DNA of 64,000 nucleotides from JACKAQ01 sp965227145 (GCA_965227145.1 OZ245730.1:5518001-5582000); one strand, 5' to 3'; positions 35,615-43,969 are shown, counted from the stretch's first letter. Program-made: numbers and translations. The notes: generated from the letters alone by a model not told the origin.

Positions 35615-37420
35615 CTATCGCATTAAAACCATTTTTTGGGATTGAACAGCATTGCCAACCGCGAGGCGATACATGTAAACACCGCTGCTCACGCGTTCGC
35701 CAAGTTGATTGGTACCATCCCACTGAACAGAAAATTTCCCGGCGGATTGCTGACCGCTCACCAGCGTTTTTACCAATTGCCCTAAAGTATTATAAATTTG
35801 CAATTTAACATCGCTGAAATTTGACAATTGGTAATCGATGTGCGTTACCGGATTAAACGGGTTGGGATAATTTTGCGCCAGCGAAAAGCCATCCGGCAAC
35901 GTGTTGCCGTTTTCTGCGATTGCCAGCGGTGCGGCCGGTGCGTAGGTTACGGCAAACTCGCCACCGACGCCGGCTGCCAATCGCAAAATGCGCTGTTGTG
36001 CGTCGAAATCGGCATACGGCTGTCCGTCGCGGGTGACGGCTGCGATGACCAGCGCCGTATCGCGAATCGCCAACGGTGTCATGTGAAATTCGCGCAGCGA
36101 GTCTGCCGCGTCAAATTCATAAAACAGCGTTGCGGCCTGTTTGTGCACCAGCAAATTTCCGTAAACGTAGGTGTAATATCCGGTTTCGGTGGAGTGATAC
36201 GCCGCTTTGCCGGAGCCGCCTTTGGTGGTTCCCCATTGGGTGATAAAACTGCCGTTTCGGGCGCGGTTTTCATACACTTCGCCGTATTCGTGATCCACAA
36301 AATATTTCATGAAAAAATCGAGTGATTCATCCGCGACCTGCAAATATTGCTGCTCTCCGGTGAGGCTGTATAATTGCAGTCCGGCAGTGATAGCTTGTTC
36401 CATTTGCCACCAGGCTTTGGCGGTATCGGGAATTCCCCACATCAGCATGTCACCGGTGACGCGGTTGTAATCTTTGTATGGACCGCCGTATTCGTGATCG
36501 TAGCCGTTATCCAGCACATGATCGACGGTGGTTTTTGCGCCCTGCAAATAATCGGGATTCGGGTCGATCTGATCCATCCGCGCCAGACACCAGCCGGTTT
36601 TCAGCACGTGCCCCATAATCGTCATCGTGTTGCTGCCGGTTACGGACCAGTTGCTGTTGTAGCCTTCCGCAAAACCGATGGACTGATTGGGCATCGAAGC
36701 GATCAACCGGTTAAGCATATTATCCGCAATTTCGCGGAGGCGGTCGAGATATTGGGCATCTTCGGTCATCAAATATAAATAGAGCAGATGGGTGGTCATG
36801 GCATCCACCGTCGCGTTGAAACTTTTGTTGGTCGATGCTGTCCAGTTGTAGGTGCCCACATCAAAATAGCCAAAATAGTCCGGACGATCATCCCACAGAT
36901 GCGCTTCGAGATCCGCGTATCCGCGCTGCAACCATTCCCACGCCAGCGAATCGCGGGTGGCTTCGTAAAATGCGGCGATGCCCAGCAAGGCATAATGCTG
37001 GTCAAATGCATTTTTGTTTGCGGTCGGCGATTGCGGCGAGCCGTTGCGATTCACCCGTTGATACCATCCGCCGTTTGCGGCGTCCCAACAGTGATCGTAC
37101 ATAAATTGCAGGGTTTCGCGTGCCAGATTTATGTATGCCGTATCGCCGGTGATCATGTAGGCGCGGGTCATTCCGTAAGCGTTCCGCGATTGCGAAATAG
37201 TCCATTTGGTGGTGCCGGTTGGCGTTCCGGTGCGATTAACATCGGTGTAAAATCCGCCATAAGTATCATCCCATGCGCCGAGCCAAAAGCCGGCGGTGCT
37301 GTCCATGTAGCCAATCACGTTATCCGGTTGTTGCAGATATTTGGACTGCAGCGTTTGCCCCGTCAGCATTCCGCTGACAAACAGAACGACCAGAACAATC
37401 ATTGTTCGAAAAATATTCAT
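35615..37420 (-). CDS. Secreted AGE-family (alpha/alpha)6-barrel protein with sorting domain
   Basis: A 601-residue exported protein. After the signal peptide (MIVLVVLFVSGMLTGQ) there is an N-acylglucosamine 2-epimerase/cellobiose-epimerase-like barrel: DTYGGFYTDVNRTG, KWTISQSRNAYGMTRAYMIT, FDQHYALLGIAAFYEA, GHVLKTGWCLARM and DHEYGEVYENRARNG. The sorting domain has AQNYPNPFNPVTHIDYQL and ends QKMVLMR. AGE proteins isomerise free sugars, so an exported, surface-routed member is unusual. It may act on extracellular oligosaccharides. Upstream partner of the beta-helix gene (86-base gap). Confidence 0.85.
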   Translation of the reverse strand: MNIFRTMIVLVVLFVSGMLTGQTLQSKYLQQPDNVIGYMDSTAGFWLGAWDDTYGGFYTDVNRTGTPTGTTKWTISQSRNAYGMTRAYMITGDTAYINLARETLQFMYDHCWDAANGGWYQRVNRNGSPQSPTANKNAFDQHYALLGIAAFYEATRDSLAWEWLQRGYADLEAHLWDDRPDYFGYFDVGTYNWTASTNKSFNATVDAMTTHLLYLYLMTEDAQYLDRLREIADNMLNRLIASMPNQSIGFAEGYNSNWSVTGSNTMTIMGHVLKTGWCLARMDQIDPNPDYLQGAKTTVDHVLDNGYDHEYGGPYKDYNRVTGDMLMWGIPDTAKAWWQMEQAITAGLQLYSLTGEQQYLQVADESLDFFMKYFVDHEYGEVYENRARNGSFITQWGTTKGGSGKAAYHSTETGYYTYVYGNLLVHKQAATLFYEFDAADSLREFHMTPLAIRDTALVIAAVTRDGQPYADFDAQQRILRLAAGVGGEFAVTYAPAAPLAIAENGNTLPDGFSLAQNYPNPFNPVTHIDYQLSNFSDVKLQIYNTLGQLVKTLVSGQQSAGKFSVQWDGTNQLGERVSSGVYMYRLAVGNAVQSQKMVLMR

Positions 37421-37549
37421 CTAAAAAATATCCCGTTTTTTTGTTGAATCTGCCGGGCGAAAAAGCATTGCCCGTCAATTAATATCCATTCCCGGACAAA
37501 ATATGATATGGTTGTTTGAATTACAAAAATTAATATCGAAATTTTGCCG

Positions 37550-38200
37550 ATGAAAAATGAAGAACTGAAACAGCTTTTCCCGGGCATCTCGGATGAACAA
37601 ATTGCACAGCTTTCCCAATTTGCGGATGTGCTGCGCGATTGGAACCAGCGCATCAATTTGATTTCCCGGCAGGATGTGGACAATTTGTGGACACACCATT
37701 TTTTGCCATCCATCATTCCGCCGACGTTTATCGATCTGCCGGTGCAATGTTGGGTGATGGATATCGGCAGCGGCGGCGGTTTTCCGGCCATTCCGCTGAA
37801 AATTTTATATCCGCAATGGCAACTGCTGATGGTCGAATCCATCCGCAAAAAAAGCGCGTTTTTGGAAAATGCCATCCAAACACTGCAATTGCCGCACGCC
37901 ACCGTGGTTAACGACCGGGTGGAAATGTTGGGCAAACGCGGCGAATTCCACCATAAATTTGATCTCGTAACCGTTCGGGCGGTGGCGGCCATTCCCAAAT
38001 TGATCGAATGGGGCACGCCGTATTTGCGACGAACGGGGCGTTTTCTGCTCTGGAAAGGCACATCCGATTTGCCGGAAATGCAGGCAACCGCCAGCAAATT
38101 GCGGTTGAAATTCCGGGTGCATCATGTGCCGGAAGCGCTGCAATCGCTCTCGCCGAAATTATCCGCGCTGTGCTGGTTTGAAATTTGGCGCGTCAGATAA
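37550..38200 (+). CDS. rsmG: 16S rRNA m7G527 methyltransferase RsmG
   Basis: It methylates G527 (E. coli numbering) of 16S rRNA with SAM. The 216-residue protein has typical length. It carries VLRDWNQRINLISRQD near residue 30, the SAM-binding loop MDIGSGGGFPAIPLKI near residue 70, and FDLVTVRAVAAIPKLIEW. It usually lies directly beside mnmG. Here it is about 6 kb away and on the opposite strand, so the origin-proximal cluster has been rearranged. The start ATG at 37550 is preferred over a TTG two codons upstream. Confidence 0.93.
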   Translation: MKNEELKQLFPGISDEQIAQLSQFADVLRDWNQRINLISRQDVDNLWTHHFLPSIIPPTFIDLPVQCWVMDIGSGGGFPAIPLKILYPQWQLLMVESIRKKSAFLENAIQTLQLPHATVVNDRVEMLGKRGEFHHKFDLVTVRAVAAIPKLIEWGTPYLRRTGRFLLWKGTSDLPEMQATASKLRLKFRVHHVPEALQSLSPKLSALCWFEIWRVR

Positions 38201-38448
38201 TCGCCAGAATTTTTGCCAGTGAAAACCTGTGGAAAAATAAAACGCTTTGATCACCACTGTTCAATGGCGATAGTATTACTTTGATTTTTTACCCCGCACC
38301 ATCGCGGGAAAAAATAAATAGTGAACATTTGCCGGGCTGAATTCCCGATAAAATAACCGAAAACTTTTTTGGCGGTTTATTCGTCTAATGCAGAAGTAAT
38401 CGACAGACACCCCTCAATCAACTGCCGCCCGGAAAAATATAGATTCAG

Positions 38449-39681
38449 ATGACAAAACAACCCTCGAAAGACAGCCTGATTTTACTGGCGCTTTGGCTAC
38501 TGATGTTTTCCGCCACCAGCCAATTGATGATCATTTCCCCGATTTTGCCTCAAATCAGCGCAGAGCTGAATATTCCCGAAGCCCTGAGCGGCACGTTAAT
38601 TACTGCATACGCGGTGATGCTGGGTGTTTTTGCGCTGGTCATCGGGCCTATTTCTGATAAAATCGGTCGCCGGAAAATCATTTTGCTGGGCACCGGCGCA
38701 ATGAGCCTGGCGCTGTTCCTGCACTATTTTGCATTCGATTATTTTTCGATGATGACCGTTCGGGCGGTTGCCGGATGCGCCGGCGGCATGCTCACCGGTT
38801 CCACGGTATCGTATGTCGGCGATTATTTTCCGTATGAACGGCGCGGGTGGGCAAACGGCTGGATCTCTACCGGAATGGCGACCGGCAGCATTTTGGGTAT
38901 TCCGATGGGCACGTTGCTGGCAGAGTGGTTCGGGTTTCGCGGGCCGTTTACATTTTTTGCCGTAACGATGTTCGGCGCATTTTTGCTGACCTGGTTTGCG
39001 GTGCCGCAGCCGGACGTCCGGCTTTCGGAAGATCGCCTGACACCCACCGAAATTCTCAAAAAATATTGGGGGATGCTCGGCTCGGTGCAAACACGCACCA
39101 TCGCCGCAATTTACGGACTGACCTATTTGGGATTATCGCTGTTTATCGTGTATTGGCCAACCTGGCTGACCGAACAATTTGGCGTTACCGGATACGAAAT
39201 CGCATCGTTATTTTTTGTCGGCGGGATTGCCTCCATTTTATCCGGGCCGCGCGCCGGGCGCCTCTCCGACAAGATCGGGCGGAAATCGCTGATTATTACC
39301 GCATCGCTCGGGCTCGGCGTGATGATGGTTTTCACTACGCTGATTGTGCAAACGTTTTGGCTGTCATTCGTTTACATTTTTATTTTTATGATTTTACAGG
39401 GTGCGCGGCTCAGCCCGTTTCAGGCGCTCATTTCCGAAATTGTTCCGGCGGAACGTCGCGGCTCGATGATGAGCTTAACCATCGCGCTCGGGCAAGTGGG
39501 AATGGGGCTCGGCGGGGTGCTTTCGGGCATCGCGTATAGCAAATATGGCTTTGCCAGCAACACCATTCTCGGTGCTATTTCCGTGCTGGTGATGGCACTT
39601 TTGCTGAAAGTTTACATCATCGAACCGCCGCTGGCCAGCCGAACGGTGGAAAGCAAACCGGCATCTTCGCCCAATAATTGA
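38449..39681 (+). CDS. MFS transporter
   Basis: A 410-residue inner-membrane permease with 12 predicted helices. Motif A is present in both halves (GPISDKIGRRKIILLG and GRLSDKIGRKSLIITA), with a motif C-like ISTGMATGSILGIPMG in helix 5. The pattern is that of the drug:H+ antiporter group, but the substrate cannot be read. It follows rsmG after a 248-base gap containing only a small CCCGC/GCGGG hairpin (38293-38308) flanked by T and A runs. Confidence 0.9.
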   Translation: MTKQPSKDSLILLALWLLMFSATSQLMIISPILPQISAELNIPEALSGTLITAYAVMLGVFALVIGPISDKIGRRKIILLGTGAMSLALFLHYFAFDYFSMMTVRAVAGCAGGMLTGSTVSYVGDYFPYERRGWANGWISTGMATGSILGIPMGTLLAEWFGFRGPFTFFAVTMFGAFLLTWFAVPQPDVRLSEDRLTPTEILKKYWGMLGSVQTRTIAAIYGLTYLGLSLFIVYWPTWLTEQFGVTGYEIASLFFVGGIASILSGPRAGRLSDKIGRKSLIITASLGLGVMMVFTTLIVQTFWLSFVYIFIFMILQGARLSPFQALISEIVPAERRGSMMSLTIALGQVGMGLGGVLSGIAYSKYGFASNTILGAISVLVMALLLKVYIIEPPLASRTVESKPASSPNN

Positions 39682-39715
39682 TTGGCGATCAATTGACGGT
39701 TGTGGTTTGGGCGGG

Positions 39716-39745
39716 TTTTAGGCGCTTCGTGAAGCGCCTCTACGG
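39716..39745. repeat. TTTTAGG...CCTCTACGG hairpin repeat, copy 2
   Basis: TTTTA, an 8-bp stem GGCGCTTC / GAAGCGCC, then TCTACGG. Flanks match the copy at 11778-11812. Confidence 0.6.
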
Positions 39746-39778
39746 TTCTGTTTTTCCGTTTTCTGATTTTGTCATTAT

Positions 39779-39810
39779 TTATCCTTTATCCTTAACCCTT
39801 TATCCTTTAA
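39779..39810. repeat. GGATAAA tandem array, copy 2 (inverted)
   Basis: TATCCTTTATCCTTAACCCT followed by TTATCCTTTA is the reverse complement of the array at 32413-32443. It runs directly up to the ATP-grasp start codon and leaves no normal ribosome-binding site. Confidence 0.7.
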
Positions 39811-39813
39811 AAA

Positions 39814-41064
39814 ATGAAACGTATCCTGCTCGTTATTCCATCCAGCACTTACCGCACGCACGATTTTATGGTTGCGGCGCAAAAAATCGGCGTTGAGCTG
39901 ATTGTCGCGGCAGATCACCGGCAGGCAATGTCTGCACTGGTGCCGGACACAACGCTCGCGCTGAATTTCCGAAAACCGGAAACGCTCGCCGAGGGCATCA
40001 AACAATTTGTGGCGCGACGCGGTTTTGAACATCCGGCGTTCGATGCCATTGTGGGTGTGGACGACACATCCGCATACGTTGCGGCGCTGCTGGCGCAGAT
40101 TTTACATTTGCCGCACAATCCGGTGGAAGCGGTTCGCGCGGCGCGCAACAAATATCAAATGCGCCAAAAAATTGCCGCAGCAGGATTAAACTATCCGTTT
40201 TTCCGGATTTTCCCGGCGAAGAAAAATCCCGCGCGGATCGCCAAACAAATCGATTTTCCCTGCGTGCTGAAACCGCTGTTTCTCTCCGCCAGCCGCGGTG
40301 TTATTCGCGCAAACAATCGCGATGAATTTGTGGCAGCGTTCGAACAAATTCGCAATTTGATTGCCGATCCGGGTGTTGCCGCAAAAGCATACGATGACGA
40401 AGCCGAGCACATTTTGGTGGAAACATACATTCCCGGCGTGGAAATTGCGCTGGAGGGTATTCTCGTCAACGGCGAATTTAAAACGCTGGCGATTTTCGAC
40501 AAACCGGATCCACTGGAAGGCCCTCATTTTGTCGAAACCATTTACGCGACGCCATCACTGTTGCCGGCGTATGTGCAGCGGGAAGTGACCCATGCTGTGC
40601 ATCGCGCCGCGTTGGGTATGGGTTTGCGCAACGGACCAGTGCACGCAGAAGTGCGCATCAACGACAAAGGCGCATTTGTGATAGAACTGGCAGCGCGATC
40701 CATCGGCGGGCTGTGCTCGCGGGTATTGCGTTTTGGCGATGGCATAACGCTGGAGGAGTTGATTCTCCGGCAGGCGATTGGCGAGGACATCAGCGATATT
40801 CAGCGGGAACGCTCCGCTGCCGCGGTGATGATGATTCCCATTCCGGAAAGCGGCACCCTCACATCCATCAACGGCGTGGACGACGCCAAAGCGGTTCCGG
40901 GTATCGAAAATGTGATCATCACAATTCCGGTGGATCAACCTGTGGAACCGATGCCGTGGGGCGGGCGCTATCTCGGGTTCATTTTTGCACGTGAAACGCT
41001 CCCGGAAGAAGCCGAAGCCGCCATCCGCGAAGCGCACAGCAAACTCCATTTCGTGATTGAGTAA
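39814..41064 (+). CDS. ATP-grasp ligase (L-amino-acid-ligase-like)
   Basis: A 416-residue cytosolic enzyme with an N-terminal preATP-grasp domain (MKRILLVIPSSTYRTHDFM). The ATP-grasp core includes DFPCVLKPLFLSASRGVIRA (ATP-binding Lys), HILVETYIPGVEIALEGIL and VHAEVRINDKGAFVIELAAR (metal ligands). A C-terminal cap follows (MMIPIPESGTLTSINGVDD, GRYLGFIFARE) similar to LAL_C2 of dipeptide-forming L-amino-acid ligases. It should couple a carboxylate to an amine using ATP; substrates unknown. The upstream repeat array replaces a Shine-Dalgarno sequence. Confidence 0.85.
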   Translation: MKRILLVIPSSTYRTHDFMVAAQKIGVELIVAADHRQAMSALVPDTTLALNFRKPETLAEGIKQFVARRGFEHPAFDAIVGVDDTSAYVAALLAQILHLPHNPVEAVRAARNKYQMRQKIAAAGLNYPFFRIFPAKKNPARIAKQIDFPCVLKPLFLSASRGVIRANNRDEFVAAFEQIRNLIADPGVAAKAYDDEAEHILVETYIPGVEIALEGILVNGEFKTLAIFDKPDPLEGPHFVETIYATPSLLPAYVQREVTHAVHRAALGMGLRNGPVHAEVRINDKGAFVIELAARSIGGLCSRVLRFGDGITLEELILRQAIGEDISDIQRERSAAAVMMIPIPESGTLTSINGVDDAKAVPGIENVIITIPVDQPVEPMPWGGRYLGFIFARETLPEEAEAAIREAHSKLHFVIE

Positions 41065-41254
41065 TCCGATAAAATGGTTATCCACTGTAAGCTTTTCGAG
41101 AAACAAGAACCATTGTTTGTTTTTTTGTAAGGCGATTAAAAACAGGCACTTATCAATAGAATTAGATTTTGATTAGACGCGACAATACTATTGCCCGGAT
41201 TTCCGGTTGTGATTAAATTCGCTATCAAAGTGAAACCGATTGGAGGAATTACAA

Positions 41255-41743
41255 ATGTTGAGATGGATATTGATTGGTGTTGCGGCAGTTTTGGTGCTCA
41301 TTCAACTGGTGCCGGTTGATCGTTCAAATCCCCCCGCAACCGAAAAGCTGGTGATGCCGGACAACGTTCAACGCATCATGCAGCGTTCCTGTTTTGACTG
41401 CCACTCAAACGAAACCGTGTGGCCGTGGTATAGTTACGTTGCGCCGGTTTCCTGGCTGGTAAAGCACGATGTGGAAGAAGGACGCGAACACCTCAATTTT
41501 TCCGAGTGGGACAAACTGAATCTGAAACGCAAAATAAAGCGGCTGGAAGAAATCGTGGAAGAAGTTGAAGAAGGCAAAATGCCTATGCCGATTTATTTAA
41601 TTATGCACGGCGATGCAGAAGTGAGTGCAGCGGAACTGGCAGTGTTGCGTGAGTGGACTCAGCAGGAACTTGGCAACCTTGGCGGCGCCGATATGGGAAG
41701 CTCAAACGATGGTGAAGAAGCACACGAAGAACATCAACATTAA
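41255..41743 (+). CDS. Membrane-anchored haem-binding domain protein
   Basis: A 162-residue protein with an N-terminal anchor (WILIGVAAVLVLIQLVPV) and one c-type haem motif CFDCH (Cys46, Cys49, His50). The following NETVWPWYSYVAPVSWLV pattern is typical of the Haem_bd (PF14376) family. A charged helix (KIKRLEEIVEEVEEGKMPMP) and an acidic, His-rich tail (EEAHEEHQH) follow. It is probably a periplasmic electron carrier or sensor. GGAGG precedes the ATG at 41255. It is convergent with the sigma/anti-sigma operon, 45 bases away. Confidence 0.85.
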   Translation: MLRWILIGVAAVLVLIQLVPVDRSNPPATEKLVMPDNVQRIMQRSCFDCHSNETVWPWYSYVAPVSWLVKHDVEEGREHLNFSEWDKLNLKRKIKRLEEIVEEVEEGKMPMPIYLIMHGDAEVSAAELAVLREWTQQELGNLGGADMGSSNDGEEAHEEHQH

Positions 41744-41788
41744 GCGATAGCAAACAACATTTTGCAGAGTGAGTTTTGGCGCTCAATA

Positions 41789-42043
41789 TCAGTCATCGCA
41801 CTGGGTTGGGCGCTTTCTTGTTTTGATCTTATCCAGCAAATTGGCTTTCACATCCTCCGGCAGGCATTCCTCTTTGTAAACCTCTTTGCAGATGCTCACC
41901 GTCTTTTTTACGGAATCGATATACTCCTGCAAATCTTCATCTTTTTCCACGGCACTATGCAATTCCTTGCACATACAACCTTCCAGATCGTAGCCGAGAT
42001 AATTGCACAGTTCATCGAGAATCTTTTTTGAATGTTTGTTCAT
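41789..42043 (-). CDS. Putative anti-sigma factor, small Cys-rich
   Basis: An 84-residue cytosolic protein starting MNKHSKKILDELCNYLGYDL, with cysteines at C13, C28, C30 and two in CKEVYKEEC. Its ATG overlaps the sigma-factor stop by one base (TAATG), the usual coupling of an ECF sigma factor with its regulator. A zinc-binding anti-sigma (ZAS-like) role is inferred from position and cysteine content; the classical HxxxCxxC motif is not intact, so an unrelated small regulator remains possible. Confidence 0.6.
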   Translation of the reverse strand: MNKHSKKILDELCNYLGYDLEGCMCKELHSAVEKDEDLQEYIDSVKKTVSICKEVYKEECLPEDVKANLLDKIKTRKRPTQCDD

Positions 42044-42636
42044 TATGACGAAATCCCCTGAAATTCGTTCATGTAATCCACCAATTGTTCTCTCAAATAC
42101 ATGCGGGCACGCTTCAGCCGGACCTTTACGTTGGTTTCGGTGATGCCCAAAATTTTGCTGGTTTCCCGGGTTGAGATACTTTCCAGATCGCGCAGCACAA
42201 AAACGGAGCGATAAATTTCCGGCAGCGCTTCCACCGCTTTGTCCAGATGCTTTTTGAATTCCCGGCTGAGCATATCGCGTAGCGGCACATCCTGCCATTC
42301 CTGAATTTCCACACTGTTCGGGCGATCGTAATATTTTTCCAGCTCGTTATCGCTGAGCACGGTTCGTTTTTCTTTGCGGATACGCATCAGCGCTTCATTG
42401 GTTGCGATGCGATACAGCCAGGTAAAAAAATCCGCACGTCCGTCGAACGTGTTAATTTTCTCGTAAACCTTGATAAACGTTTCCTGAAGCACGTCCGCCG
42501 CATCATCCGGGCGACGCAAAATGCGCAATCCCAAATTGTAAATGCGCTCGCTGTAAAGCTCAATTAACTCTGTAAAAGCATCGTCATCGCCGGATTTGGC
42601 GCGTTTCACCAGTTGTTTTGTTCGGGCTTTATCCAT
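42043..42636 (-). CDS. ECF-type RNA polymerase sigma factor
   Basis: A 197-residue sigma-70 family protein with region 2 (FTELIELYSERIYNLGLRIL, DAADVLQETFIKVYEKI, FFTWLYRIATNEAL) and region 4 (EALPEIYRSVFVLRDLE, TSKILGITETNVKVRLKRAR). No region 3 is present, which defines the ECF class. The ATG at 42636 or an in-frame GTG at 42642 could start it; neither has a strong site. It is followed at once by the Cys-rich putative anti-sigma gene. Confidence 0.92.
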   Translation of the reverse strand: MDKARTKQLVKRAKSGDDDAFTELIELYSERIYNLGLRILRRPDDAADVLQETFIKVYEKINTFDGRADFFTWLYRIATNEALMRIRKEKRTVLSDNELEKYYDRPNSVEIQEWQDVPLRDMLSREFKKHLDKAVEALPEIYRSVFVLRDLESISTRETSKILGITETNVKVRLKRARMYLREQLVDYMNEFQGISS

Positions 42637-42843
42637 GTCCACGCTATTGTATTTGATCGCTGTTATTCGAGAAAGTTACAAATGACTTTTCACTGAATCG
42701 ATATTAATTATACTGATTTTTAGGTGACGCGCCAACAGTTTTCTATTTCAGAACATCCCGAAAAACAAATTTGATTGCACAGGCTTTGCTATCGAATTAA
42801 TTTAACGCAACCTTAAAACATCATCACAGACCGGGAAATCACA

Positions 42844-43848
42844 ATGGGTAAATCATACAAAATATTATCGCCGCAAGACCTGAAAGATGTCAGCAACAGC
42901 GAAACCACTTTTGCGCTGGATGTGCTGAACGGTCTTTCCGAGCACCCCAAACGGCTGTCGTCCAAATATTTTTACGACGACACCGGCTCAGTCTATTTTC
43001 AAAAAATCATGAATTTGCCGGAATATTACCTCACCCGCTGCGAGACAGAAATCATCGAAACCCAAAAATCTGCGTTGCTGCCGCTATTGCTGGATGAATC
43101 GTTCAACATCGTCGAACTTGGCGCTGGCGATGGCAGCAAAACCAGCCTGCTCATAGAATACTTCCAAAATCAGGGATTAGCGTTTCAATATATCCCAATC
43201 GACATCTCCGAAGGTGCCATGCGCGAACTTACGGATACGATGCAAAAACGCTTTCCGGAGATCACGGCAACCGGTATCGTTGCAGAATATTTTGACGGAC
43301 TTAAATGGCTTTCCACCTACAACGATCGCCGAAATCTGGTTCTGATTCTGGGCTCAAATCTCGGCAATTTTCCCAAGCCGCAGGCAAAAGTGTTTTTGCG
43401 CAGCCTCTGGAACACGCTCAACAATGGTGATTACGTATTTATCGGATTTGATTTAAAGAAAGATATCGATTTGATGCTCGACGCCTACAACGATTCCCAG
43501 GGCATTACCGCAGCATTCAACCTGAATTTGCTCAACCGGATCAACCGGGAACTTGGCGGCAATTTCGACCTGAACAAATTTCGCTTTTTTGCCACCTACA
43601 ATGTTTTCTCCGGCGCAATCGAAAGCTATTTGGTCAGCCTGGAAAACCAGGAAGTGTCCATTCAAAAACTGGGGCAGACCTTTTCGTTTCGCTCGTGGGA
43701 ACCGATACACACGGAGTATTCCTACAAATATCTCGCGTCGGACATTCTGGAACTCGCCGAGGCAACCGGCTACCAGATCATCAAACAGCTTTTCGACTCA
43801 AAGCGCTATTTCACGGATTCCGTCTGGAAGGTGCAAAAGAAAGCATAA
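42844..43848 (+). CDS. EgtD-like SAM-dependent histidine methyltransferase family protein
   Basis: A 334-residue protein matching Methyltransf_33 (PF10017), the family of EgtD, which trimethylates histidine to hercynine. Evidence: SSKYFYDDTGSVYFQKIMNL and PEYYLTRCETEIIE, SAM motif NIVELGAGDGSKTSLLIEY near residue 90, and LILGSNLGNFPKPQAKVFL. The partner sulfoxide synthase EgtB is not adjacent and is not in the window. Substrate specificity is therefore inferred only from family. It ends at a terminator and abuts the parS cluster. Confidence 0.82.
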   Translation: MGKSYKILSPQDLKDVSNSETTFALDVLNGLSEHPKRLSSKYFYDDTGSVYFQKIMNLPEYYLTRCETEIIETQKSALLPLLLDESFNIVELGAGDGSKTSLLIEYFQNQGLAFQYIPIDISEGAMRELTDTMQKRFPEITATGIVAEYFDGLKWLSTYNDRRNLVLILGSNLGNFPKPQAKVFLRSLWNTLNNGDYVFIGFDLKKDIDLMLDAYNDSQGITAAFNLNLLNRINRELGGNFDLNKFRFFATYNVFSGAIESYLVSLENQEVSIQKLGQTFSFRSWEPIHTEYSYKYLASDILELAEATGYQIIKQLFDSKRYFTDSVWKVQKKA

Positions 43849-43878
43849 CCGGCAGTACCACTTATCCCGAAAAACACA

Positions 43879-43908
43879 AAAGCCGCGAATATCGCGGCTT
43901 TCTTTTTT
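43879..43908 (+). terminator. Terminator of the EgtD-like gene
   Basis: 8-bp stem AGCCGCGA / TCGCGGCT, loop ATA, flanked by A upstream and TTCTTTTTT downstream. Confidence 0.8.
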
Positions 43909-43917
43909 CAACACAAA

Positions 43918-43933
43918 GGTTTCACGTGAAACA
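43918..43933. promoter_or_regulatory. parS site 1 (ParB/Spo0J binding)
   Basis: GGTTTCACGTGAAACA: the perfect 14-bp palindrome GTTTCACGTGAAAC at 43919-43932, matching 15 of 16 positions of the bacterial parS consensus TGTTTCACGTGAAACA. Lies in the gap between the EgtD-like gene and mnmG. Confidence 0.9.
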
Positions 43934-43969
43934 CAAATTCGTGGTTTTGTCTGGATTTTTCCGAAAAAC

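Noticed and set aside
38285..38314. TTTTTT-CCCGC-loop-GCGGG-AAAAAA as a terminator of rsmG
   Set aside because: On the plus strand the hairpin is followed by A, not T. It may be an extended hairpin but is not a standard terminator.
40988..41003. CACGTGAAACG as a fifth parS site
   Set aside because: Only one half matches; the left arm (TTTTG) breaks the palindrome, and it lies inside the ATP-grasp coding sequence.
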